64,000 bases of DNA from Channallabes apus (Eukaryota > Chordata > Actinopteri > Siluriformes > Clariidae), in the NCBI GenBank assembly GCA_030522415.1, contig JAMASW010000048.1, positions 46,001-110,000 on the forward strand, given 5' to 3'. Under the pieces are notes generated by a model, which worked only from the letters and a program-made list of their open reading frames with translations, made no database searches and was not told the origin of the DNA. The position numbers and the translations under genes were made by a program. The stretch's first letter is position 1, and each line of letters begins with the position of its first letter. This document shows positions 1 through 11,963 of this stretch, one piece after another.

Positions 1-3000
1 CTGCTTTTATATACAGTAAATAGGTTCGTAAAAGGTACAATTTCTTTCGTTCATTCAGTTGCTTAAATCACAAAGAACTACCCCAACAAATATCACTTAC
101 CAAATGATACAGACAGGTCAGAACCATTGTTAGGGTATCAAAGGTGACCATCAAGCTAACTCTCTACTTCAATCAATTTTCAATTACAAAAATTACCAAT
201 AACAGATCAAAACTAGTAAAGAATTACATACCAGCTTTTGTAGAAATTCTTCATTGGGAATCGACCAACATCTACAGAAGAATTCCCAGAAGACAGAAAT
301 GTCCAACACTGCCCCAAAGAGAAGCACTTATGAATCTGCTGTAAATCAGTGCTCCTGTTTGAAGTAATCTAATTGTGATTCCTGTTGAAAATACTCAATG
401 TTGTCCAAAATTAAACTGAATTATTAACTGCCAAAAAAGGACAGTTGTTTGATCAAGTCAACTCAAATCACACCAACAAATAGCACTTACCAATTTATTC
501 CAGAAGGTCAGCACCATTGTTAGGGTATCAGTTTTGACAATAAAACAGGTAGACTTCTTTATAGACCCTTTTGCCCTAATTCCCACTACATAATCTTAAA
601 ATTTACCTGTAGCCTTTTTCAAAAAGTTTGCCCTGATTCTTGACCAGTTTTTCATTCTGAAGAAACAGGCTTAGCAATGGTTCATTTAAATGCTCAGGGT
701 CAGACCAAGACTTGAGGTGGTTCACAGTCCAACCCACACCATTCACACAATAGAAGTGATGATGGTCTATTACTCCATGGTCAACAACCATGGTGATTCA
801 CACATTGATGGCCAGTTATTACTCTTGATTGGATGTAGTTAAATTGTTGTTTCATTGTGGTATTTGAAAACTTGCTCCAGTATAACTTACCAGGTTGATC
901 ATGCATTTTAATGTGGAATAGTTTAACCATATTTTACAAACTTGCAATATGCTGTTCACCCCTAGACAAGCAGCATGCCTGCAGATCCATACTTTGTCTT
1001 TTGCAGTGGAAATTCGTTGAAAGTTGCCCCAACTTGCTTGCACTTACAGTAAAAATGTAGTAAATGTGCAACAATTAGGGTAACATTCAGTGATACGATG
1101 TAGAACCCACTTTCAGTGTGGTCACTTTCAGTCAATTCAGTAATGTTCAAAACTCAGATGATACTGCCCAAAAGAGGTGCACATTAAATTCAGTGAAACA
1201 TGTGCTAAAGTTTGAAGGAATCTAAACCCATTGTTTGTGCAAAGCATTTTCAGCCTGACTCTGTATAAGTTGTAAATTTTTCTTTAAGGTGCTTTAATCA
1301 CTAAAAACTACCCCAACAAATAGCACTTACCAAATGATTCAGACAGGTCAGCACCATTGTTAGGGTATCAACTGTGATAATGATGCCAACTGATTTCATT
1401 TTTATACATGAGTAGCCTACCAAAAAACAATGAGTACACAACCAAACCATGCCAGCATTTGTAGATAATTTTCGAAATCTGTCATGTACCAACATCTACA
1501 GATCAACTGAAGTAGTCAAAAAAAAGGTTCAGGAAGTGTGCCACACGGATGAGACTGCCCCAAAGAGAAGCACTTATGAATCTGCTGTAAATCAGTGCTC
1601 CTGTTTGAAGTAATCTAATTGTGATTCCTGTTGAAAATACTCAATGTTGTCCAAAATTAAAGTGACTTATTAACTGCCAAAAAAGGACAGTTGTTTGATC
1701 AAGTCAACTCAAATCACACCAACAAATAGCACTTACCAATTTATTCCAGAAGGTCAGCACCATTGTTAGGGTATCAGTTTTGACAATAAAACAGGTAGAC
1801 TTCTTTATAGACCCTTTTGCCCTAATTCCCACTACATAATCTTAAAATTTACCTGTAGCCTTTTTCAAAAAGTTTGCCCTGATTCTTGACCAGTTTTTCA
1901 TTCTGAAGAAACAGGCTTGGCAACGGTTCATTTAAATGCTCAGGGTCAGACCAAGACTTGAGGTGGTTCACAGTCCAACCCACACCATTCACACAATAGA
2001 AGTGATGATGGTCTATTACTCCATGGTCAACAACCATGGTGATTCACACATTGATGGCCAGTTATTACTCTTGATTGGATGTAGTTAAATTGTAGTTTCA
2101 TTGTGGTATTTGCAAACTTGCTCCAGTATAACTTACCAGGTTGATCATGCATTTTAATGTGGAATAGTTTAACCATATTTTACAAACTTGCAATATGCTG
2201 TTCACCCCTAGGCAAGCAGCATACCTGCAGATCCATACTTTGTCTTTTGCAGTGGAAATTCGTTGAAAGTTGCCCCAACTTTCTTGCACTTACAGTAAAA
2301 ATGTAGTAAATGTGCAACAATTAGGGTAACATTCAGTGATACGATGTAGAACCCACTTTCAGTATGGTCACTTTCAGTCAATTCAGTAATGTTCAAAACT
2401 CAGATGATACTGCCCAAAAGAGGTGCACATTAAATTCAGTGAAACATGTGCTAAAGTTTGAAGGAATCAAAACCCATTGTTTGTGCAAAGCATTTTCAGC
2501 CTGACTCTGTATAAGTTGTAAATTTTTCTTTAAGGTGCTTTAATCACTAAAAACTACCCCAACAAATAGCACTTACCAAATGATACAGACAGGTCAGAAC
2601 CATTGTTAGGGTATCAAAGGTGACCATCAAGCTAACTCTCTACTTCAATCAATTTTCAATTACAAAAATTACCAATAACAGATCAAAACTAGTAAAGAAT
2701 TACATACCAGCTTTTGTAGAAATTCTTCATTGGGAATCGACCAACATCTACAGAAGAATTCCCAGAAGACAGAAATGTCCAACAATGGTCAACAACCATG
2801 GTGATTCACACATTGATGACCAGTTATTACTCTTGATTGGATGTAGTTAAATTGTAGTTTCATTGTGGTATTTGCAAACTTGCTCCAGTATAACTTACCA
2901 GGTTGATCATGCATTTTAATGTGGAATAGTTTAACCATATTTTACAAACTTGCAATATGCTGTTCACCCCTAGGCAAGCAGCATGCCTGCAGATCCATAC

Positions 3001-3915
3001 TTTGTCTTTTGCAGTGGAAATTCGTTGAAAGTTGCCCCAACTTGCTTGCACTTACAGTAAAAATGTAGTAAATGTGCAACAATTAGGGTAACATTCAGTG
3101 ATACGATGTAGAACCCACTTAATTCAGTAATGTTCAAAACTCAGATGATACTGCACAAAAGAGGTGCACATTAAATTCAGTGAAACATGTGCTAAAGTTT
3201 GAAGGAATCAAAACCCATTGTTTGTGCAAAGCATTTTCAGCCTGACTCTGTATAAGTTGTAAATTTTTCTTTAAGGTGCTTAACTCACTAAAAACTACCC
3301 CAACAAATAGCACTTACCAAATGATTCAGACAGGTCAGCACCATTGTTAGGGTATCAACTGTGATAATGATGCCAACTGATTTCATTTTTATACATGAGT
3401 AGCCTACCAAAAAACAATGAGTACACAACCAAACCATGACAGCTTTTGTAGATAATTTTCGAAATCTGTCATGTACCAACATCTACAGATCAACTGAAGT
3501 AGTCAAAAAAAGGGTTCAGGAAGTGGGCCACACGGATGAGACTGCCCCAAAGAGAAGCACTTATGAATCTGCTGTAAATCAGTGCTCCTATTTGAAGTAA
3601 TCTAATTGTGATTCCTATTGAAAATACTTTGTTGGAAAATGCTGTCCAATATTTCATAATTGAATCTGCAAATCCCTTGATCTACACTTGATTTGTGCAG
3701 TGGAAAGTCACTAAAGGTCACCCCAACTTGTTTGCACTTACACTGCAAATGAGGTAAATGTGTTACAGTTAGGGTAACGCTCAGCAAATCAATGCAGGCC
3801 TCAGTCAAATGATGGTTCATATACAGACGAAATTGCCCCAAAGAGTAGCACTTATTGAATCTATGAAATCTGTGCTTCTGTTTGAAACAATCTCAATCTT
3901 TTGAAGCCATTTGGT
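1..3915. repeat. HOR unit 1, composite A-B-C1-C2-B-C1-A'-C1-C2-D
   Basis: This composite unit has no D or A between its first C2 and second B. That junction lies in the shared Y box near 1555. A second switch, C1 to A', lies in the X box near 2554, and A' joins C1 through a B deletion near 2784. The first 1.5 kb matches 3916-5411 at an offset of about 3916 bp. Private changes include TATCACTTACC near 91 and GTTGTTTC near 847. Confidence 0.8.
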
Positions 3916-4224
3916 CTGCTATTATATACAGTTAAATAGGTTCGTAAAAGGTACAATGTCTTCCGTTCATTCAGTTGCTTAAATCACAAAGAACTACCCC
4001 AACAAATAGCACTTACCAAATGATACAGACAGGTCAGAACCATTGTTAGGGTATCAAAGGTGACCATCAAGCTAACTCTCTACTTCAATCAATTTTCAAT
4101 TACAAAAATTACCAATAACAGATCAAAACTAGTAAAGAATTACATACCAGCTTTTGTAGAAATTCTTCATTGGGAATCGACCAACATCTACAGAAGAATT
4201 CCCAGAAGACAGAAATGTCCAACA
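3916..4224. repeat. HOR module A (reference copy in unit 2)
   Basis: This module starts at the CTGCT(T/A)TTATATACAG motif used here as unit boundary and contains an X box from about 3994 (CTACCCCAACAAATAGCACTTACC, then GTTAGGGTATC). It ends just before the Y box that opens module B. It is homologous to module C2, with the same X box, a shared 'AGC(T/A)TTTGTAGA' stretch and the shared ACCAACATCTACAG. Three A subtypes differ after CTCTACTTC: AATCAATTTTC, AGTCAATTTTC and ACTGAATTT. The last occurs in the B-less short units. Confidence 0.85.
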
Positions 4225-4728
4225 CTGCCCCAAAGAGAAGCACTTATGAATCTGCTGTAAATCAGTGCTCCTGTTTGAAGTAATCTAATTGTGATTCCTG
4301 TTGAAAATACTCAATGTTGTCCAAAATTAAACTGAATTATTAACTGCCAAAAAAGGACAGTTGTTTGATCAAGTCAACTCAAATCACACCAACAAATAGC
4401 ACTTACCAATTTATTCCAGAAGGTCAGCACCATTGTTAGGGTATCAGTTTTGACAATAAAACAGGTAGACTTCTTTATAGACCCTTTTGCCCTAATTCCC
4501 ACTACATAATCTTAAAATTTACCTGTAGCCTTTTTCAAAAAGTTTGCCCTGATTCTTGACCAGTTTTTCATTCTGAAGAAACAGGCTTAGCAATGGTTCA
4601 TTTAAATGCTCAGGGTCAGACCAAGACTTGAGGTGGTTCACAGTCCAACCCACACCATTCACACAATAGAAGTGATGATGGTCTATTACTCCATGGTCAA
4701 CAACCATGGTGATTCACACATTGATGGC
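4225..4728. repeat. HOR module B (reference copy in unit 2)
   Basis: The module opens with a Y box (CTGCCCCAAAGAGAAGCACT), followed by an X box near 4387 whose TTAGGGTA lies near 4437. Roughly 290 bp then follow that have no visible counterpart in the other modules. That unique part holds a 62-codon minus-strand open frame (4519-4707) and the inverted repeat CCATGGT-N5-ACCATGG (about 4691-4709). B is absent from the seven 1.40-kb units and mostly deleted in the A' block of the 2.67-kb units. It may contain a segment inserted into an older monomer array, but that is inference from the lack of internal homology. Confidence 0.8.
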
Positions 4729-5223
4729 CAGTTATTACTCTTGATTGGATGTAGTTAAATTGTAGTTTCATTGTGGTATTTGAAAACTTGCTCCAGTATA
4801 ACTTACCAGGTTGATCATGCATTTTAATGTGGAATAGTTTAACCATATTTTACAAACTTGCAATATGCTGTTCACCCCTAGACAAGCAGCATGCCTGCAG
4901 ATCCATACTTTGTCTTTTGCAGTGGAAATTCGTTGAAAGTTGCCCCAACTTGCTTGCACTTACAGTAAAAATGTAGTAAATGTGCAACAATTAGGGTAAC
5001 ATTCAGTGATACGATGTAGAACCCACTTTCAGTGTGGTCACTTTCAGTCAATTCAGTAATGTTCAAAACTCAGATGATACTGCCCAAAAGAGGTGCACAT
5101 TAAATTCAGTGAAACATGTGCTAAAGTTTGAAGGAATCAAAACCCATTGTTTGTGCAAAGCATTTTCAGCCTGACTCTGTATAAGTTGTAAATTTTTCTT
5201 TAAGGTGCTTTAATCACTAAAAA
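4729..5223. repeat. HOR module C1 (reference copy in unit 2)
   Basis: This module begins at CAGTTATTACTCTTGATTGG and carries a diverged X box (CCCCAACTTGCTTGCACTTA, then ATTAGGGTAAC) and a degraded Y box (CTGCCCAAAAGAGGTGCACA). Two subtypes exist. One, as here, has 21 extra bases between CCCACTT and AATTCAG, which make the near-duplication CACTTTCAGT. The other lacks them, as in all 1.40-kb units and the second C1 of the 2.67-kb units. Confidence 0.85.
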
Positions 5224-5470
5224 CTACCCCAACAAATAGCACTTACCAAATGATTCAGACAGGTCAGCACCATTGTTAGGGTATCAACTGTGATAATGAT
5301 GCCAACTGATTTCATTTTTATACATGAGTAGCCTACCAAAAAACAATGAGTACACAACCAAACCATGCCAGCATTTGTAGATAATTTTCGAAATCTGTCA
5401 TGTACCAACATCTACAGATCAACTGAAGTAGTCAAAAAAAAGGTTCAGGAAGTGTGCCACACGGATGAGA
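5224..5470. repeat. HOR module C2 (reference copy in unit 2)
   Basis: The module starts with the X box CTACCCCAACAAATAGCACT and GTTAGGGTATCAACTGTG and ends at ACGGATGAGA before the Y box of the next module. It is the closest relative of module A. Variants include a 3-bp deletion (GTGATAATGATG to GTGATGATG) in units 6, 23 and 26, and CACACGG versus CACACACGG near the end. Confidence 0.85.
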
Positions 5471-5846
5471 CTGCCCCAAAGAGAAGCACTTATGAATCTG
5501 CTGTAAATCAGTGCTCCTATTTGAAGTAATCTAATTGTGATTCCTATTGAAAATACTTTGTTGGAAAATGCTGTCCAATATTTCATAATTGAATCTGCAA
5601 ATCCCTTGATCTACACTTGATTTGTGCAGTGGAAAGTCACTAAAGGTGGCCCCAACTTGTTTGCACTTACACTGCAAATGAGGTAAATGTGTTACAGTTA
5701 GGGTAACGCTCAGCAAATCAATACAGGCCTCAGTCAAATGATTGTTCATATACAGACGAAATTGCCCCAAAGAGTAGCACTTATTGAATCTATGAAATCT
5801 GTGCTTCTGTTTGAAACAATCTCAATCTTTTGAAGCCATTTGAAGT
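5471..5846. repeat. HOR module D (reference copy in unit 2)
   Basis: The module opens with a Y box nearly identical to that of module B. A diverged X box follows (CCCCAACTTGTTTGCACTTA, then GTTAGGGTAAC), then a second Y box (TTGCCCCAAAGAGTAGCACT). It carries a 79-codon minus-strand open frame (5531-5770) present in all 30 D copies. Codon-changing substitutions in that frame are as easy to find as silent ones, so it is not treated as a gene. Confidence 0.85.
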
Positions 5847-7247
5847 CTGCTCTTATATACAGTTAAATAGGTTCGTAAAAGGTACAATGTCTTCCGTTCA
5901 TTCAGTTGCTTAAATCACAAAGAACTACCCCAACAAATAGCACTTACCAAATGATACAGACAGGTCAGAACCATTGTTAGGGTATCAAATGTGACCATCA
6001 AGCTAACTCTCTACTTCACTGAATTTAAAATGACAAAAATTACCAATAAGACATCAAAACTATTAAAGAATTACATACCAGCTTTTGTAGAAATTCTTCA
6101 TTGGGAATCGACCAACATCTACAGAAGAATTCCCAGAAGACAGAAATGCCCAGTTATTACTCTTGATTGGATGTAGTTAAATTGTAGTTTCATTGTGGTA
6201 TTTGAAAACTTGCTCCAGTATAACTTACCAGGTTGATCATGCATTTTAATGTGGAATAGTTTAACCATATTTTACAAACTTGCAATATGCTGTTCACCCC
6301 TAGGCAAGCAACATGCCTGCAGATCCATACTTTGTCTTTTGCAGTGGAAATTCGTTGAAAGTTGCCCCAACTTGCTTGCACTTACAGTAAAAATGTAGTA
6401 AATGTGCAACAATTAGGGTAACATTCAGTGATACGATGTAGGACCCACTTAATTCAGTAATGTTCAAAACTCAGATGATACTGCCCAAAAGAGGTGCACA
6501 TTAAATTCAGTGAAACATGTGCTAAAGTTTGAAGGAATCAAAACCCATTGTTTGTGCAAAGCATTTTCAGCCTGACTCTGTATAAGTTGTAAATTTTTCT
6601 TTAAGGTGCTTTAATCACTAAAAACTACCCCAACAAATAGCACTTACCAAATGATTCAGACAGGTCAGCACCATTGTTAGGGTATCAACTGTGATAATGA
6701 TGCCAACTGATTTCATTTTTATACATGAGTAGCCTACCAAAAAACAATGAGTACACAACCAAACCATGCCAGCATTTGTAGATAATTTTCGAAATCTGTC
6801 ATGTACCAACATCTACAGATCAACTGAAGTAGTCAAAAAAAAGGTTCAGGAAGTGTGCCACACGGATGAGACTGCCCCAAAGAGAAGCACTTATGAATCT
6901 GCTGTAAATCAGTGCTCCTATTTGAAGTAATCTAATTGTGATTCCTATTGAAAATACTTTGTTGGAAAATGCTGTCCAATATTTCATAATTGAATCTGCA
7001 AATCCCTTGATCTACACTTGATTTGTGCAGTGGAAAGTCACTAAAGGTGGCCCCAACTTGTTTGCACTTACACTGCAAATGAGGTAAATGTGTTACAGTT
7101 AGGGTAACGCTCAGCAAATCAATACAGGCCTCAGTCAAATGATTGTTCATATACAGACGAAATTGCCCCAAAGAGTAGCACTTATTGAATCTATGAAATC
7201 TGTGCTTCTGTTTGAAACAATCTCAATCTTTTGAAGCCATTTGAAGT
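5847..7247. repeat. HOR unit 3, short A-C1-C2-D (1401 bp)
   Basis: Module B is missing. A joins C1 directly at about 6150 (GAAATGCC/CAGTTATT), where the parental sequences share about 3-4 bases. The A subtype is ACTGAATTTAAAATGAC, seen only in units 3-5. Almost identical to unit 4; one difference is CTGCTCTTATA at the start. Confidence 0.85.
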
Positions 7248-8648
7248 CTGCTATTATATACAGTTAAATAGGTTCGTAAAAGGTACAATGTCTTCCGTTC
7301 ATTCAGTTGCTTAAATCACAAAGAACTACCCCAACAAATAGCACTTACCAAATGATACAGACAGGTCAGAACCATTGTTAGGGTATCAAATGTGACCATC
7401 AAGCTAACTCTCTACTTCACTGAATTTAAAATGACAAAAATTACCAATAAGACATCAAAACTATTAAAGAATTACATACCAGCTTTTGTAGAAATTCTTC
7501 ATTGGGAATCGACCAACATCTACAGAAGAATTCCCAGAAGACAGAAATGCCCAGTTATTACTCTTGATTGGATGTAGTTAAATTGTAGTTTCATTGTGGT
7601 ATTTGAAAACTTGCTCCAGTATAACTTACCAGGTTGATCATGCATTTTAATGTGGAATAGTTTAACCATATTTTACAAACTTGCAATATGCTGTTCACCC
7701 CTAGGCAAGCAACATGCCTGCAGATCCATACTTTGTCTTTTGCAGTGGAAATTCGTTGAAAGTTGCCCCAACTTGCTTGCACTTACAGTAAAAATGTAGT
7801 AAATGTGCAACAATTAGGGTAACATTCAGTGATACGATGTAGGACCCACTTAATTCAGTAATGTTCAAAACTCAGATGATACTGCCCAAAAGAGGTGCAC
7901 ATTAAATTCAGTGAAACATGTGCTAAAGTTTGAAGGAATCAAAACCCATTGTTTGTGCAAAGCATTTTCAGCCTGACTCTGTATAAGTTGTAAATTTTTC
8001 TTTAAGGTGCTTTAATCACTAAAAACTACCCCAACAAATAGCACTTACCAAATGATTCAGACAGGTCAGCACCATTGTTAGGGTATCAACTGTGATAATG
8101 ATGCCAACTGATTTCATTTTTATACATGAGTAGCCTACCAAAAAACAATGAGTACACAACCAAACCATGCCAGCATTTGTAGATAATTTTCGAAATCTGT
8201 CATGTACCAACATCTACAGATCAACTGAAGTAGTCAAAAAAAAGGTTCAGGAAGTGTGCCACACGGATGAGACTGCCCCAAAGAGAAGCACTTATGAATC
8301 TGCTGTAAATCAGTGCTCCTATTTGAAGTAATCTAATTGTGATTCCTATTGAAAATACTTTGTTGGAAAATGCTGTCCAATATTTCATAATTGAATCTGC
8401 AAATCCCTTGATCTACACTTGATTTGTGCAGTGGAAAGTCACTAAAGGTGGCCCCAACTTGTTTGCACTTACACTGCAAATGAGGTAAATGTGTTACAGT
8501 TAGGGTAACGCTCAGCAAATCAATACAGGCCTCAGTCAAATGATTGTTCATATACAGACGAAATTGCCCCAAAGAGTAGCACTTATTGAATCTATGAAAT
8601 CTGTGCTTCTGTTTGAAACAATCTCAATCTTTTGAAGCCATTTGAAGT
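7248..8648. repeat. HOR unit 4, short A-C1-C2-D (1401 bp)
   Basis: Almost identical to unit 3 at an offset of exactly 1401 bp over its whole length, including the private AAGCAACATGCC in C1 and GGTGGCCCC in D. Confidence 0.85.
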
Positions 8649-10049
8649 CTGCTATTATATACAGTTAAATAGGTTCGTAAAAGGTACAATGTCTTCCGTT
8701 CATTCAGTTGCTTAAATCACAAAGAACTACCCCAACAAATAGCACTTACCAAATGATACAGACAGGTCAGAACCATTGTTAGGGTATCAAATGTGACCAT
8801 CAAGCTAACTCTCTACTTCACTGAATTTAAAATGACAAAAATTACCAATAAGACATCAAAACTATTAAAGAATTACATACCAGCTTTTGTAGAAATTCTT
8901 CATTGGGAATCGACCAACATCTACAGAAGAATTCCCAGAAGACAGAAATGCCCAGTTATTACTCTTGATTGGATGTAGTTAAATTGTAGTTTCATTGTGG
9001 TATTTGAAAACTTGCTCCAGTATAACTTACCAGGTTGATCATGCATTTTAATGTGGAATAGTTTAACCATATTTTACAAACTTGCAATATGCTGTTCACC
9101 CCTAGGCAAGCAACATGCCTGCAGATCCATACTTTGTCTTTTGCAGTGGAAATTCGTTGAAAGTTGCCCCAACTTGCTTGCACTTACAGTAAAAATGTAG
9201 TAAATGTGCAACAATTAGGGTAACATTCAGTGATACGATGTAGGACCCACTTAATTCAGTAATGTTCAAAACTCAGATGATACTGCCCAAAAGAGGTGCA
9301 CATTAAATTCAGTGAAACATGTGCTAAAGTTTGAAGGAATCTAAACCCATTGTTTGTGCAAAGCATTTTCAGCCTGACACTGTATAAGTTGTAAATTTTT
9401 CTTTAAGGTGCTTAACTCACTAAAAACTACCCCAACAAATAGCACTTACCAAATGATTCAGACAGGTCAGCACCATTGTTAGGGTATCAACTGTGATAAT
9501 GATGCCAACTGATTTCATTTTTATACATGAGTAGCCTACCAAAAAACAATGAGTACACAACCAAACCATGCCAGCATTTGTAGATAATTTTCGAAATCTG
9601 TCATGTACCAACATCTACAGATCAACTGAAGTAGTCAAAAAAAAGGTTCAGGAAGTGTGCCACACGGATGAGACTGCCCCAAAGAGAAGCACTTATGAAT
9701 CTGCTGTAAATCAGTGCTCCTATTTGAAGTAATCTAATTGTGATTCCTATTGAAAATACTTTGTTGGAAAATGCTGTCCAATATTTCATAATTGAATCTG
9801 CAAATCCCTTGATCTACACTTGATTTGTGCAGTGGAAAGTCACTAAAGGTCGCCCCAACTTGTTTGCACTTACACTGCAAATGACGTAAATGTGTTACAG
9901 TTAGGGTAACGCTCAGCAAATCAATGCAGGCCTCAGTCAAATGATGGTTCATATACAGACGAAATTGCCCCAAAGAGTAGCACTTATTGAATCTATGAAA
10001 TCTGTGCTTCTGTTTGAAACAATCTCAATCTTTTGAAGCCATTTGAACT
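8649..10049. repeat. HOR unit 5, short A-C1-C2-D (1401 bp), chimeric
   Basis: The left part (A and most of C1) matches units 3-4, including AAGCAACATGCC. The right part (from about 9340) carries GAATCTAAACCC, GACACTG, GCTTAACTC, GGTCGCCCC and ATGACGTAAATG, which match unit 8. The unit therefore looks like the product of a crossover or gene conversion between two short-unit lineages. Confidence 0.85.
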
Positions 10050-11963
10050 CTGCTATTATATACAGTAAATAGGTTCGTAAAAGGTACAATGTCTTCCGTT
10101 CATTCAGTTGCTTAAATCACAAAGAACTACCCCAACAAATAGCACTTACCAAATGATACAGACAGGTCAGAACCATTGTTAGGGTATCAAATGTGACCAT
10201 CAAGCTAACTCTCTACTTCAGTCAATTTTCAATTACAAAAATTACCAATAAGACATCAAAACTAGTAAAGAATTACATACCAGCTTTTGTAGAAATTCTT
10301 CATTGGGAATCGGCCAACATCTACAGAAGAATTCCCAGAAGACAGAAATGCCCAACACACCGATGAGACTGCCCCAAAGAGAAGCACTTATGAATCTGCT
10401 GTAAATCAGTGCTCCTGTTTGAAGTAATCTAATTGTGATTCCTGTTGAAAATACTCAATGTTGTCCAAAATTAAACTTACTTATTAACTGCCAAAAAAGG
10501 ACACTTGTTTGATCAAGCCAACTCAAATCACACCAACAAATAGCACTTACCAATTTATTCCAGAAGGTCAGCACCATTGTTAGGGTATCAGTTTTGACAA
10601 TAAAACATGTAGACTTCTTTATAGACCCTTTTGCCCTAATTCCCACTACATAATCTTAAAATTTACCTGTAGCCTTTTTCAAAAAGTTTGCCCTGATTCT
10701 TGACCAGTTTTTCATTCTGAAGAAACAGGCTTAGCAATGGTTCATTTAAATGCTCAGGGTCAGACCAAGACTTGAGGTGGTTCACAGTCCAACCCACACC
10801 ATTCACACAATAGAAGTGATGATGGTCTATTACTCCATGGTCAACAACCATGGTGATTCACACATTGATGGCCAGTTATTACTCTTGATTGGATGTAGTT
10901 AAATTGTAGTTTCATTGTGGTATTTGCAAACTTGCTCCAGTATAACTTACCAGGTTGATCATGCATTTTAATGTGGAATAGTTTAACCATATTTTACAAA
11001 CTTGCAATATGCTGTTCACCCCTAGGCAAGCAGCATACCTGCAGATCCATACTTTGTCTTTTGCAGTGGAAATTCGTTGAAAGTTGCCCCAACTTGCTTG
11101 CACTTACAGTAAAAATGTAGTAAATGTGCAACAATTAGGGTAACATTCAGTGATACGATGTAGAACCCACTTAATTCAGTAATGTTCAAAACTCAGATGA
11201 TACTGCACAAAAGAGGTGCACATTAAATTCAGTGAAACATGTGCTAAAGTTTGAAGGAATCAAAACCCATTGTTTGTGCAAAGCATTTTCAGCCTGACTC
11301 TGTATAAGTTGTAAATTTTTCTTTAAGGTGCTTAAATCACTAAAAACTACCCCAACAAATAGCACTTACCAAATGATTCAGACAGGTCAGCACCATTGTT
11401 AGGGTATCAACTGTGATGATGCCAACTGATTTCATTTTTATACATGAGTAGCCTACCAAAAAACAATGAGTACACAACCAAACCATGCCAGCTTTTGTAG
11501 ATAATTTTCGAAATCTGTCATGTACCAACATCTACAGATCAACTGAAGTAGTCAAAAAAAAGGTTCAGGAAGTGTGCCACACGGATGAGACTGCCCCAAA
11601 GAGAAGCACTTATGAATCTGCTGTAAATCAGTGCTCCTATTTGAAGTAATCTAATTGTGATTCCTATTGAAAATACTTTGTTGGGAAATGCTGTCCAATA
11701 TTTCATAATTGAATTTGCAAATCCCTTGATCTACACTTGATTTGTGCAGTGGAAAGTCACTAAAGGTCGCCCCAACTTGTTTGCACTTACACTGCAAATG
11801 AGGTAAATGTGTTACAGTTAGGGTAACGCTCAGCAAATCAATGCAGGCCTCAGTCAAATGATGGTTCATATACAGACGAAATTGCCCCAAAGAGTAGCAC
11901 TTATTGAATCTATGAAATCTGTGCTTCTGTTTGAAATCTCAATCTTTTGAAGCCATTTGAACT
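10050..11963. repeat. HOR unit 6, full A-B-C1-C2-D (1914 bp)
   Basis: A full unit whose C1 lacks the 21-bp segment. It carries a linked set of variants: GTGATGATG in C2 and TTGGGAAATG, GAATTTGCAA and GAAATCTC in D. The same set recurs in units 23 and 26, more than 30 kb away. Confidence 0.85.

Larger units (their letters stand above)
3916..5846. repeat. HOR unit 2, full A-B-C1-C2-D (1931 bp)
   Basis: A complete unit, used here as the reference for module boundaries. Its A, B and C1 match the start of the window closely, and its D carries GGTGGCCCC and ATTGTTCAT variants shared with units 3 and 4. Confidence 0.85.
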
